DNA from: Halanaerobiales bacterium
GTDB taxonomy: Bacteria > Bacillota_F > Halanaerobiia > Halanaerobiales > DTU029
Direction: 5' to 3'
NCBI GenBank assembly: GCA_016278415.1
Contig: JADQBV010000119.1
Coordinates: 1 to 33,457, forward strand
Length of the DNA stretch: 33,457 bases
Below the pieces are notes generated by a model. The model searched no databases. It was not told where the DNA came from and saw only the letters and a program-made list of their open reading frames with translations. The translations under genes and the position numbers were made by a program. Shown piece after piece: positions 8,109 to 15,678 of the stretch. Positions within the stretch are counted from its first letter, which is position 1; each line of letters opens with the position of its first letter.

Positions 8109-9515
8109 ATGAATTTGGGTATGATTAGTTTTAACTTTATGAATACACCTCTTGAATTTCGTGAAAAAATCAAATTTTATTCTAAGGACTATCATACAGC
8201 TTATGAAATGCTGAATAATAGTTCTTTTTTACAGGGTGCAGTAATTTTATCTACCTGTAATAGGACTGAAATATATTGTAATATTAGAATTAATTCTTCA
8301 AATGACACCAATATGATTGACAATCGGAGTATAAGTAATATTAATCAGGAAATAGTTAATATATTAAGTAATATTTTTTTAATAGATATGAGTGTCTTGA
8401 GCAAATATGCTATATATAAAAGAGGAATATCTGCTATAGAACATATTTTTCATGTATCTTCAGGGCTTTTTTCACAAGTTATTGGAGAAGAGCAGATACT
8501 TGCTCAAGTGAAGGATGCCTTGCGAATATCGCTGGAGCATCAGGCTTCAGATAGAAACCTAAACAGACTATTTCAACAAGCCATTTCTACTTCAAAAAGT
8601 GTTAGGAGTAAAACTGGTATTTCTGAAAAAAACCTCTCTATTAGTTCTGTTTGTGTGAATTATATTGAAAATATATTTCCCAACTTAGTTAATAAAAAAA
8701 TTCTGGTTATTGGTGTTGGTGAGATGAGTAAGATTGTGCTGCAATTGTTACAGGAGAAAGGTATCAGTAAGATATATGCAACTAACAGGACTCATGGTAA
8801 GATAGTAAATATTGCTGATTACTTTGATAACTTAACAGTTATTAGTTATGATCAAATTGCTGAAATTGCTGTTGAGGTTGATATAATTATTAGTTCAACT
8901 GCTGCCCCCCATTATGTAATTAAAGCAGATGATTTTAAAAATAATTATAATAAGAAGTATAGAACGGCTATTAGCCATTGTTCACAGGCGCAGAAAAGAG
9001 ATTCTAATTATAATCATATTGTAAAAGGGGGAGAAGGGGAGAATATTCAAGATCAAGACAAAGATGATACTAAGGTAGATATATGTATGTTTGACCTAGC
9101 AGTGCCGAGGGATATTGACCCTGAAATAGAAGATTTACCTGGTATAAGACTTTATAATATAGACATCTTGACTGAAGAAATTAATAAAAATCAGAAATAT
9201 CGTTTACAGGAATCAGAAAAAGCAAAAATCATTATCAAGAATGATATCAAGAAAATTGAAGAGTGGTTTAGTTGGCAGGAAATCGTTCCTGTTATAAAAG
9301 AGATAAAAAGAACTAATACAGGAATTATTAAAGAAGAGATTAAAACTCTGATGAATAGGATTGATATAGATGATGAAACAAATAAGGAGATTGTAAATTT
9401 TGCTGAATATCTGGAGAGCAAGTTATTTAATAGAATTATATTGAATATGAAAACTATGGTAAATAAAACTGATGACGAAGAAATTATTAAGAAGTTTTAT
9501 GACCTTTTGACCTAA
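8109..9515 (+). CDS. hemA: Glutamyl-tRNA reductase HemA, with an internal insertion
   Basis: It reduces glutamyl-tRNA(Glu) to glutamate-1-semialdehyde, the entry step of C5 tetrapyrrole synthesis. Catalytic Cys50 sits in STCNRTEIY; GEEQILAQVKDAL and the NADPH loop VIGVGEMSK (near 200-208) are typical; the C-terminal dimerisation helices are present. At 468 residues it is longer than the usual 410-450. Much of the excess is a polar, low-complexity stretch at about residues 283-323, just before the conserved FDLAVPRDIDP, where relatives have a short loop. A ribosome binding site AATAGGGAG precedes the ATG. It is separated from hemB by 169 bases of AT-rich DNA, so it may have its own promoter. 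Confidence 0.95.
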   Translation: MNLGMISFNFMNTPLEFREKIKFYSKDYHTAYEMLNNSSFLQGAVILSTCNRTEIYCNIRINSSNDTNMIDNRSISNINQEIVNILSNIFLIDMSVLSKYAIYKRGISAIEHIFHVSSGLFSQVIGEEQILAQVKDALRISLEHQASDRNLNRLFQQAISTSKSVRSKTGISEKNLSISSVCVNYIENIFPNLVNKKILVIGVGEMSKIVLQLLQEKGISKIYATNRTHGKIVNIADYFDNLTVISYDQIAEIAVEVDIIISSTAAPHYVIKADDFKNNYNKKYRTAISHCSQAQKRDSNYNHIVKGGEGENIQDQDKDDTKVDICMFDLAVPRDIDPEIEDLPGIRLYNIDILTEEINKNQKYRLQESEKAKIIIKNDIKKIEEWFSWQEIVPVIKEIKRTNTGIIKEEIKTLMNRIDIDDETNKEIVNFAEYLESKLFNRIILNMKTMVNKTDDEEIIKKFYDLLT

Positions 9516-9704
9516 TTATACTAGTAATTTTTGTCTGGGCTATTTTCCAAATTTGTTTAGTGGTAAATAACTACCCTTATTATCAATGTGGAGAGTATGT
9601 ATTTTTGTAATGATAAGACATAAAAGATCTAATGTTATAGAATATCCATTGCTATATAATATAATCTTTACTTAAGGAAATCGATTTATTAATTTGGAGG
9701 TGAA

Positions 9705-10667
9705 GTGGTGAATAAGATAGTTGTTGGAACAAGGGGAAGTAATTTGGCTATTACTCAAAGTAATTTATTCATCAAGCAAATAAAAGAGATTGCTCCTAAG
9801 CTAAAAATAGAGATGAAAGTTATAAAAACAAAAGGAGATAAAATTCTAGATAAACCTTTGAGTGAAATAGGTGGAAAAAACATATTCATTGCTGAGATTG
9901 AACAGGCTTTACTTAATGGAGATATAGATATTGCAATTCATAGTCTTAAGGATATGCCTGCAGAGCTTGATAACAGATTAATGTTGGCCTGTTATCCAGA
10001 ACGGGAGGATGCCAGGGATGTTCTTATCTCCAGATTAGGACTTGACTTCTCGGAGTTGCCAGAAGGTTCTGTTTTGGGTAGTGGAAGCTTACGGCGACAG
10101 ATACAGGTGAAACATAATTGGCCTAAGGTAAGTTTTGAAAATATAAGGGGTAATGTTGATACTAGAATAGAAAAGATGAAGAAAAGAGAACTGGCAGGGG
10201 TAATTCTTGCAGCGGCCGGTATACATCGTTTGGGACTTAATCACTTAATAACTAGGTATATTACACCTGAAATCTGTGTACCACCTGCTGGTCAAGGAAC
10301 CCTTGGCATAGAAGTTAATAAAGAAAACCAGGAATTAATTGAACTATTACAGGCAATAGATCATATAGAAACAAGGATTGTAAGTTTTGCAGAAAGGTCA
10401 GCTTTAGCTGATCTAGGTGGTGATTGCCATCTCCCAGTTGGCATATATGGGACAATTAAAGATGAGAAACTATTATTACTAGGCTTTTTGGCCAGAGACT
10501 GTGGCGAGCCTTATATAGAGGAAAGAATTAGTACCGATATCGGAATTGCTGCTTATAGAAATGGCTTAATTTCAAGGGGAGAACTTGAACTTGAATCTGT
10601 AGAAGCTGGTAGAAAACTAGCTAAAATAATATTAGCAAATGGTGGAAGTCAGATACTGGGAATATAG
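9705..10667 (+). CDS. hemC: Porphobilinogen deaminase (hydroxymethylbilane synthase) HemC
   Basis: It polymerises four porphobilinogens into hydroxymethylbilane on a dipyrromethane cofactor. The 320-residue protein begins with KIVVGTRGSNLAITQS, contains the IAIHSLKDMPAEL region, GSGSLRRQIQVKH, IRGNVDTRIEKM, and the cofactor-binding cysteine C241 in GGDCHLPVG. Two GTG codons in tandem (9705, 9708) can start it. The GGAGG at 9696-9700 fits 9708 better (seven-base spacing), which would remove one residue. It lies 189 bases after hemA, and a 70-base gap leads to the next gene of the pathway. Confidence 0.96.
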   Translation: MVNKIVVGTRGSNLAITQSNLFIKQIKEIAPKLKIEMKVIKTKGDKILDKPLSEIGGKNIFIAEIEQALLNGDIDIAIHSLKDMPAELDNRLMLACYPEREDARDVLISRLGLDFSELPEGSVLGSGSLRRQIQVKHNWPKVSFENIRGNVDTRIEKMKKRELAGVILAAAGIHRLGLNHLITRYITPEICVPPAGQGTLGIEVNKENQELIELLQAIDHIETRIVSFAERSALADLGGDCHLPVGIYGTIKDEKLLLLGFLARDCGEPYIEERISTDIGIAAYRNGLISRGELELESVEAGRKLAKIILANGGSQILGI

Positions 10668-10737
10668 ACTTATATTATAGATCATCTCCATAAACGTGGG
10701 TATTGCACCTAGATATTTTGCTATTTAAATTGAAAGA

Positions 10738-12270
10738 GTGATATATATGATAAAAAATGAAAAAAAAGGTACTGTATATTTAGTCGGTGCTGGTCCAGGT
10801 GATGATAGACTAATTACTGATTGGGGTTTAGATATACTTAAAAAGGCAGATTTAGTTTTTTATGATCGTTTAGTAAATCCCTCATTATTATCTTTTACAA
10901 AAGAAGATGCAGAAATAGTATATGTGGGCAAGGCTCCAAATAATCACTTTTATACACAGGAAGAAATAAATAGCAGATTAGTTAATTCTGTTAAAGAAGG
11001 AAAAATTGTTATAAGATTAAAAGGTGGTGATCCCTATGTTTTTGGTCGTGGTGGCGAAGAGGCACTAGAGTTACTGGAGGCAGGTATAGACTTTAAAGTT
11101 ATTCCTGGAATTACATCAGTAATGGCTGCTGCATCATATGCTGGAATCCCACTTACTCACAGGGGGTTAAGCTCTTCTTTTCATGTTTTTTCTGGTCATG
11201 ATATGGAAAAGCTAGATTTCGAAAACATCGCTTCTCTTACAGGAACATTAGTATTTGTAATGGGACTTAGAAATCTTAATACTATTGCTACAAAGTTAAT
11301 GGAATATGGGGTTTCAGCATCAAAACCAACAGCAGTAATTCATTATGGTACAACTGCTAGTCAGAATGTTAATATTGGGAGTTTAAAGACGATATATAGT
11401 GAAGTAAAAAAGCAAGGAATTCAATCACCTGTATTAATTATTATTGGAGATGTTGTAAAACTTTCAGATAGGCTTAATTGGTTTAATGAAGGGGTCTTAG
11501 CGGGAAGTAGGATAATGGTAACTAGAACAAAGGAACAACAATTTGAGCTGGGTAATAAAATAGCTGAACTTGGAGGGGAACCTTTTTATCTTCCAACAAT
11601 AAAAATTGAGGGTCCGATATTAAATGAGAGCAATAAAGGGAAGTTTTTAAGTCTGAAAGAGTATGACTGGATTTTCCTAACTAGTGTTAATGCAGTAAAA
11701 CACTTTTTTGAGTTGTTAAGAATATTACAGATAGATATACGTTTACTTGTTAATATAAAATTTGCTATTGTAGGTCCTGCTACAGAAGAAGCTCTAAATG
11801 AAAGAGGAATTTATGCTGATCTTGTACCCGATATTAATACTATAGAATATCTAATGGCAGCATTTAATGAAAAGGTTATGAAATCATCTAAGGTTTTTAT
11901 CCCTTGTTCAAAAGAAGCGAATAACAATTCAGATATTATCTTAAGAGAGGCTGGTCACAAAGTGGATAGAGCTACAATATATGCACCATCATTACCAGAG
12001 TTGAGAGATATAAACCTTCGACATTTTTTTAATAGTCGAAGAGTTGATTTGCTTACATTTACTAGTCCATCTACAGTCAAAAACTTCATTACTATCTGTG
12101 ATAGAAATATTAACTCAATACAGAAGCAAATTCCAGTTGTCTGCATTGGACCTGTTACAGCAGAATCAGCAAAGGAATATGGCTTTAATGTTATAGCTGT
12201 TGCAGATGAGTATAATATAAATGGATTAATTGCTAAAATCATTGAAAATTATACTAAGAAAACTGAATAA
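10738..12270 (+). CDS. cobA-hemD: Bifunctional uroporphyrinogen-III C-methyltransferase / uroporphyrinogen-III synthase
   Basis: The first half (to about residue 245) is an S-adenosylmethionine-dependent uroporphyrinogen-III methyltransferase with VYLVGAGPGD, IRLKGGDPYVFGRGGEEA and PGITSVMAAASYAGIPLTHR. The second half (about 252 onward) is a HemD domain beginning GSRIMVTRTKEQQ and containing TFTSPSTVKNF. Together they close hydroxymethylbilane to uroporphyrinogen III and methylate it to precorrin-2, the branch point to siroheme and cobalamin. This fusion is common in Clostridia and relatives. GTG at 10738 is the longest start, but ATG at 10747 is better placed behind AAAGAG and gives the family N-terminus, so 507 residues is the likely length. 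It closes the tetrapyrrole block. Confidence 0.95.
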   Translation: MIYMIKNEKKGTVYLVGAGPGDDRLITDWGLDILKKADLVFYDRLVNPSLLSFTKEDAEIVYVGKAPNNHFYTQEEINSRLVNSVKEGKIVIRLKGGDPYVFGRGGEEALELLEAGIDFKVIPGITSVMAAASYAGIPLTHRGLSSSFHVFSGHDMEKLDFENIASLTGTLVFVMGLRNLNTIATKLMEYGVSASKPTAVIHYGTTASQNVNIGSLKTIYSEVKKQGIQSPVLIIIGDVVKLSDRLNWFNEGVLAGSRIMVTRTKEQQFELGNKIAELGGEPFYLPTIKIEGPILNESNKGKFLSLKEYDWIFLTSVNAVKHFFELLRILQIDIRLLVNIKFAIVGPATEEALNERGIYADLVPDINTIEYLMAAFNEKVMKSSKVFIPCSKEANNNSDIILREAGHKVDRATIYAPSLPELRDINLRHFFNSRRVDLLTFTSPSTVKNFITICDRNINSIQKQIPVVCIGPVTAESAKEYGFNVIAVADEYNINGLIAKIIENYTKKTE

Positions 12271-12459
12271 AAGAAATTGTGATGAAAATAATTGTAATAA
12301 AATAATCATATCAACTCACCTCTTTGTGGGTAAGTAAAACTGCATAAAGATAATTTTTTCTGTATATCTTAATTATAAAAAAGAAGGAATATCAGTAGTA
12401 ATAAAGTAATTATAATATAGAGGATTTAATTTATATTTTTATCAGGGAGTGAAAAATAA

Positions 12460-13605
12460 ATGAAACGTTGGTTTATTCTGATAGCTTCAATAATCTTACA
12501 AATAATATTAGGCGGGATATATGCCTGGAGTGTTTTTGTACCATCATTAAATAAATACTATAATATTAGTGTTAGTCAAAGCAGTCTTGTTTTTGGGATT
12601 AGCATACTTGTTTTTACAATCACTATGATATTTGCTGGTAAAGTGTTAGCCAGGAAGGGCCCTCGTTTTACTGCTTTTATAGGTGCAACTTTATATACGT
12701 TAGGTTATTTACTTGCTTCATTTTCCAGTGGGAATTATTATATTATTTTAATTGGTATTGGGGTAATTACAGGTGCAGGAATAGGATTTGGTTATGTTTG
12801 TCCTTTGACTACCTGTATAAAATGGTTTCCCAAAAAGAAGGGTTTAATAACAGGGTTAGCCGTTGCCGGTTTTGGTGGGGGAGCCATTGTCTTAACACAA
12901 ATTGTATCATTTCTTCAGAATAATGGTTTAGAAACCATATTGATATTTAGGTATATCGCTATTTTTACAGGAATACCGGCTCTTGCAGCAACTTTAGTTT
13001 TGGCTAATCCACCTGAATTTAAATCTAAAAAAGTTGATGATAATAAAGCAACCCATTTTCTAAAAAATAAAGTAATTATAGCTATGATAATCGGAATGTT
13101 TAGTGGTACATTTGGTGGCTTAATGGTAGTTAGTAATATAAAGCAAATTGGATTAGCAAATCAGCTTAATGAATATTATGCTGTTTTAGCTATTAGTTTA
13201 TTTGCTGTTGGTAATGCCCTTGGTCGCGTCTTATGGGGTACTATATTCGATAAAGCTGGTAAAAAAGCGATTCCAATCTCTTTAATAGTTTTAGGTTTAT
13301 CTGCTGTATTGATGTTATCAGGCTCACCATTTATATTTAATTTAGGTTCAATAATGACTGGTATTGCCTTTGGTGGCTGTTTTGTTTTATATTTCTTAAG
13401 GATTGCGGAACGATTCGGGGATTTAGCCGGTCAATTATATCCTTATGTATTTTTAGCCTATGGAATATCTGCCATATTAGGACCAGCATCAGGTGGTTGG
13501 ATTTATGATCAGACAGGTACATATAGGTTGGCTATCTACAGTTTATTATTTATTAGTTTATTAGGTGCAGGATTATTATATAGTATTGAAAGAAATAGTA
13601 AATAG
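12460..13605 (+). CDS. MFS transporter, oxalate/formate antiporter (OxlT)-like
   Basis: The 381-residue protein has about twelve membrane segments. Its start ILQIILGGIYAWSVFVPSL and the segment GAGIGFGYVCPLTTCIKWFP are typical of the OxlT-like monocarboxylate branch of the major facilitator superfamily. The substrate cannot be told; members carry oxalate, formate, pyruvate or other monocarboxylates. It has its own ribosome binding site (CAGGGAG) and lies 189 bases after the tetrapyrrole block, and its end is marked by a strong bidirectional terminator, so it is probably a single-gene unit. Confidence 0.85.
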   Translation: MKRWFILIASIILQIILGGIYAWSVFVPSLNKYYNISVSQSSLVFGISILVFTITMIFAGKVLARKGPRFTAFIGATLYTLGYLLASFSSGNYYIILIGIGVITGAGIGFGYVCPLTTCIKWFPKKKGLITGLAVAGFGGGAIVLTQIVSFLQNNGLETILIFRYIAIFTGIPALAATLVLANPPEFKSKKVDDNKATHFLKNKVIIAMIIGMFSGTFGGLMVVSNIKQIGLANQLNEYYAVLAISLFAVGNALGRVLWGTIFDKAGKKAIPISLIVLGLSAVLMLSGSPFIFNLGSIMTGIAFGGCFVLYFLRIAERFGDLAGQLYPYVFLAYGISAILGPASGGWIYDQTGTYRLAIYSLLFISLLGAGLLYSIERNSK

Positions 13606-13664
13606 TTGAATTTGAGTTTTGAAGAGCTTGAAAAATTCTAAATCTATATGAACATGTAACTTTA

Positions 13665-13692
13665 AAAATAGAGCCATTAATGGCTCTATTTT
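13665..13692. terminator. Bidirectional intrinsic terminator between convergent transporters
   Basis: A perfect 28-base palindrome with GC-containing core AGAGCCATTAATGGCTCT is flanked by four A on the left and four T on the right. It lies between the ends of the plus-strand MFS gene and the minus-strand ZIP gene, so it can terminate both transcripts. Confidence 0.85.
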
Positions 13693-13728
13693 AATATATG
13701 GGGTAATTTAATAGGGAGTTTAATTTAT

Positions 13729-14520
13729 CTATCCAAGTACATTATCTAAGAACATCATAATAACAAAACCTATGAGCAGGGCATGTGTTGATAGTTTTCC
13801 ACTAAGTTTATCTTTTTGGCTTTCAGGGATAATTTCATTACTAATTACAAACAACATGGCCCCTGCTGCAAAAGCCAGGCAGAAGGGTAGAATTGGTCTA
13901 AAAATATTGACAAGTCCGACACCAAGTATACCTCCCATAGGTTCAACTAGACCAGTAGCAAGTGCTATCAAGAAAGCCTTCCATTTATTAATACCTTCTT
14001 TTACAAAAGGTAAGGCAACTGCTAAACCCTCCGGAATGTTTTGTAGTCCAATAGCTGTAGCTATACTTAATCCATTCACTATATCTCCATTCCCAAATCC
14101 AACTCCAACCGCCATACCTTCAGGGAAATTATGGAGTGTTATTGCCAGGGCAAATAGCCAGACTTTATGTAAATTAGAGTTTTTCTCAGTAGAATTTGCT
14201 AACAAATTAGTGTTAGGAAAAAATTTATCAATAAAGTCTAAAAATATACCACCTATAAGTATCCCGATAAATGCAATTGTTGCACCTTTTACTCCACCAC
14301 CCCCATATTGTATCGCAGGTACTATAAGACTAAATGAGGTAGCTGCTAACATAATACCTGCAGCAAAACCAAGCAGGACATTCAAGAGTTTTCTACTAAT
14401 GTTTTGAGTGAATAATATAGGTATTGCTCCGACGCCTGTTGCTAGCCCAGCCACCAAACTTGCTATAAGTCCGACCCATAAAAGATCAAATTGTTGTAAG
14501 AATACAAGCATAAATTTCAC
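13729..14520 (-). CDS. ZIP family metal (zinc/iron) transporter
   Basis: The 263-residue membrane protein belongs to the ZupT/GufA-like branch of the ZIP family, which imports divalent metals such as zinc, iron and manganese. The two metal-site motifs are intact: HNFPEG (H130, E134) in membrane segment 4 and QNIPEG (N161, E164) in segment 5. About eight hydrophobic segments are seen, with a short polar loop (about 103-118). The GTG start is preceded by AAAGGATGG; an in-frame ATG lies three codons later. It is convergent with the MFS gene and divergent from copZ. Confidence 0.92.
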   Translation of the reverse strand: MKFMLVFLQQFDLLWVGLIASLVAGLATGVGAIPILFTQNISRKLLNVLLGFAAGIMLAATSFSLIVPAIQYGGGGVKGATIAFIGILIGGIFLDFIDKFFPNTNLLANSTEKNSNLHKVWLFALAITLHNFPEGMAVGVGFGNGDIVNGLSIATAIGLQNIPEGLAVALPFVKEGINKWKAFLIALATGLVEPMGGILGVGLVNIFRPILPFCLAFAAGAMLFVISNEIIPESQKDKLSGKLSTHALLIGFVIMMFLDNVLG

Positions 14521-14653
14521 ACCATCCTTTCATTATTTACCTAATATACTATTCATTATTAGTTTTTTTTGTGTTAATTTTAGCTAAGAATATTTCACTA
14601 GTAAAAGAATTTAATAAGATATAGGTACGATAGATATGAATAAGTAGGATTAT

Positions 14654-14682
14654 TTGACAAACAAAAAGAGCTATGTTATATT
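14654..14682 (+). promoter_or_regulatory. copZ promoter
   Basis: TTGACA (14654-14659, perfect) and TATATT (14677-14682) are separated by exactly 17 bases, about 100 bases before the copZ ATG. This is the best sigma-A-type promoter in the window. It is followed directly by the operator-like palindrome at 14690-14704. Confidence 0.75.
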
Positions 14683-14689
14683 ATTAATG

Positions 14690-14704
14690 TACCCTTAGGG
14701 GGTA
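14690..14704. promoter_or_regulatory. CsoR-type copper-repressor operator
   Basis: TACCCTTAGGGGGTA is a G-tract inverted repeat (TACCC against GGGTA) at the expected transcription start, eight bases after the -10 box. It closely resembles the known operator of Bacillus subtilis CsoR in front of copZA. A CsoR-family repressor bound here would block the promoter until copper(I) releases it. No csoR gene is in the window. The related persulfide sensor CstR uses similar sites, but copZ downstream favours copper. Confidence 0.62.
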
Positions 14705-14781
14705 AAGGTATTATATATTGTTGGATTTAAGGTATAATATAAATGTAATCATACATTAAAAAATACAGGAGGTAAATAAAA

Positions 14782-14994
14782 ATGAAAAAAACAATTGAGG
14801 TTCATGGTATGTCCTGTGGACATTGTGAAGGTCATGTAAAGAAAGAATTAGAGGCAATATCTGGTGTAGAATCAGCTGATGCAAGTGCAGCAGACAAGAA
14901 GGCTGTTGTGAATTTATCAAAAGATGTAGATAATGAAAAATTAAAAGCCGCTGTTGAAGAAGCAGGGTATGAATTTATTAAAGTAAGTGAATAA
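14782..14994 (+). CDS. copZ: Copper chaperone CopZ (heavy-metal-associated domain)
   Basis: This 70-residue protein is a single HMA domain with the metal-binding loop GMSCGHC (Cys12, Cys15) and the C-terminal EAGYEF strand. It would carry copper(I) in the cytoplasm to an export ATPase. No copA is adjacent, unlike many copZ loci. A strong ribosome binding site (CAGGAGGTAAA) precedes the ATG. Promoter and CsoR-like site upstream indicate copper induction. It is followed 26 bases later by a small SHOCT-domain membrane protein, probably in the same transcript. Confidence 0.93.
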   Translation: MKKTIEVHGMSCGHCEGHVKKELEAISGVESADASAADKKAVVNLSKDVDNEKLKAAVEEAGYEFIKVSE

Positions 14995-15020
14995 AATATT
15001 CTTATAAAGGAGTTATAATA

Positions 15021-15278
15021 ATGTTTAGGTTCGGACATATGGGAATGATGGGCTGGGGAGGTGGTGGCTTTATGATGTTCATATGGATAATAATTGCTGC
15101 TGCGTTGATTTATTATATAGTAACAAATAATAATAAAAGTAGGGAAAATAATAATCAGAGAGAACATCACATTAGTCATGAAAAAAACCAAGCTGAAGAG
15201 ATTGCACGGCAGAGATATGCTAAAGGCGAAATAAGTAAAGAAGAATACAATGATATATTGAGAAATTTAAGGAAGTAA
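15021..15278 (+). CDS. Small SHOCT-domain membrane protein with Met/His/Gly-rich N-terminus
   Basis: The 85-residue protein has a short N-terminus rich in Met, Gly and Trp with one His (MFRFGHMGMMGWGGGG), one membrane helix (about residues 18-36), a polar Asn-rich linker, and a C-terminal SHOCT motif (about 56-85, with RQRYAKGEISKEEYNDI). SHOCT segments are found at the ends of many small bacterial proteins and may mediate oligomerisation. The position right after copZ and the Met/His-rich tip suggest a link to copper, but no function is established. The AAAGGAG ribosome binding site fits the ATG at 15021. Confidence 0.82.
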   Translation: MFRFGHMGMMGWGGGGFMMFIWIIIAAALIYYIVTNNNKSRENNNQREHHISHEKNQAEEIARQRYAKGEISKEEYNDILRNLRK

Positions 15279-15339
15279 ATTTATATAAAAAGAAGATAAA
15301 AGAAATTGTATTGAATATATAAAAATAAACAGAATCGAA

Positions 15340-15381
15340 AACAGCTGGTGAGTTTCAATATCATCGGTTGTTTTTTATTTT
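15340..15381 (+). terminator. Intrinsic terminator after the copZ-SHOCT operon
   Basis: A 12-pair RNA stem (15340-15351 AACAGCTGGTGA with 15361-15372 TCATCGGTTGTT, three G-U pairs) closes a nine-base loop and is followed by a T-rich run. The G-U pairs mean it works only on plus-strand transcripts. Confidence 0.75.
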
Positions 15382-15509
15382 CATGCAAATAGACTCATTA
15401 AATATATATATGGATATAAATTAACTCATCTTTATCGACAAAATATAATATATTTATTCAAATATACTGGAATAATTCAATATAAATTGATACAATATAA
15501 ATAGTTTCA

Positions 15510-15539
15510 TTGACAAGTGTTTTATAAATAATATGTAAT
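15510..15539 (+). promoter_or_regulatory. nrdJ promoter
   Basis: A perfect TTGACA at 15510-15515 is followed by TATGTA (15532-15537, 16-base spacing) or TGTAAT (15534-15539, 18-base spacing). It lies 140 bases before the ATG of nrdJ and just ahead of a palindrome. Confidence 0.5.
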
Positions 15540-15540
15540 A

Positions 15541-15557
15541 ATAGTAATTATTACTAT
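15541..15557. promoter_or_regulatory. Fur-superfamily (Zur-like) operator candidate at the nrdJ promoter
   Basis: ATAGTAATTATTACTAT is a perfect inverted repeat with a single central base. The 15-base core TAGTAAT-T-ATTACTA has the 7-1-7 layout of Fur, PerR and Zur boxes and agrees at 12 of 14 informative positions with the Bacillus subtilis Zur box TCGTAATNATTACGA. It sits at the expected transcription start, a position for repression. AT-rich palindromes can arise by chance, so this is a candidate only. Confidence 0.42.
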
Positions 15558-15678
15558 CCGATGTTGTTTGAGGTTCTTATATTTTAAAATGGTATTAATT
15601 AGACTTTCCTATATCTTAAATTAAAAGAAAGTCTTACCAAGTTTGATAATATGTTCAAGGATAACGAGGGGGTTTATT

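Larger units (their letters stand above)
15279..15678. other. Intergenic region between copZ operon and nrdJ
   Basis: These 400 bases hold a terminator (15340-15381), a promoter (15510-15539), a Fur/Zur-type palindrome (15541-15557) and a leader stem-loop (AGACTTTC 15601-15608 against GAAAGTCT 15627-15634). No open reading frame with a ribosome binding site is visible, and no B12-box of a cobalamin riboswitch was found. Confidence 0.6.

Noticed and set aside
13772..14407. 211-codon plus-strand reading frame opposite the ZIP gene
   Set aside because: It mirrors the minus-strand ZIP transporter, which has intact metal motifs and a ribosome binding site. The opposite frame has no recognisable domain.
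14521..14653. Zur-type box before the ZIP transporter gene
   Set aside because: I looked for the same palindrome as at nrdJ on this promoter side and did not find it.
15382..15678. Cobalamin riboswitch before the B12-dependent reductase gene
   Set aside because: I looked for the B12-box and the conserved core and found neither; only a promoter, a palindrome and a simple stem-loop are present.
15643..15678. Upstream extension of nrdJ from TTG 15643
   Set aside because: The GAGGGGG ribosome binding site lies within it, seven bases before the ATG at 15679, where the ATP-cone begins.
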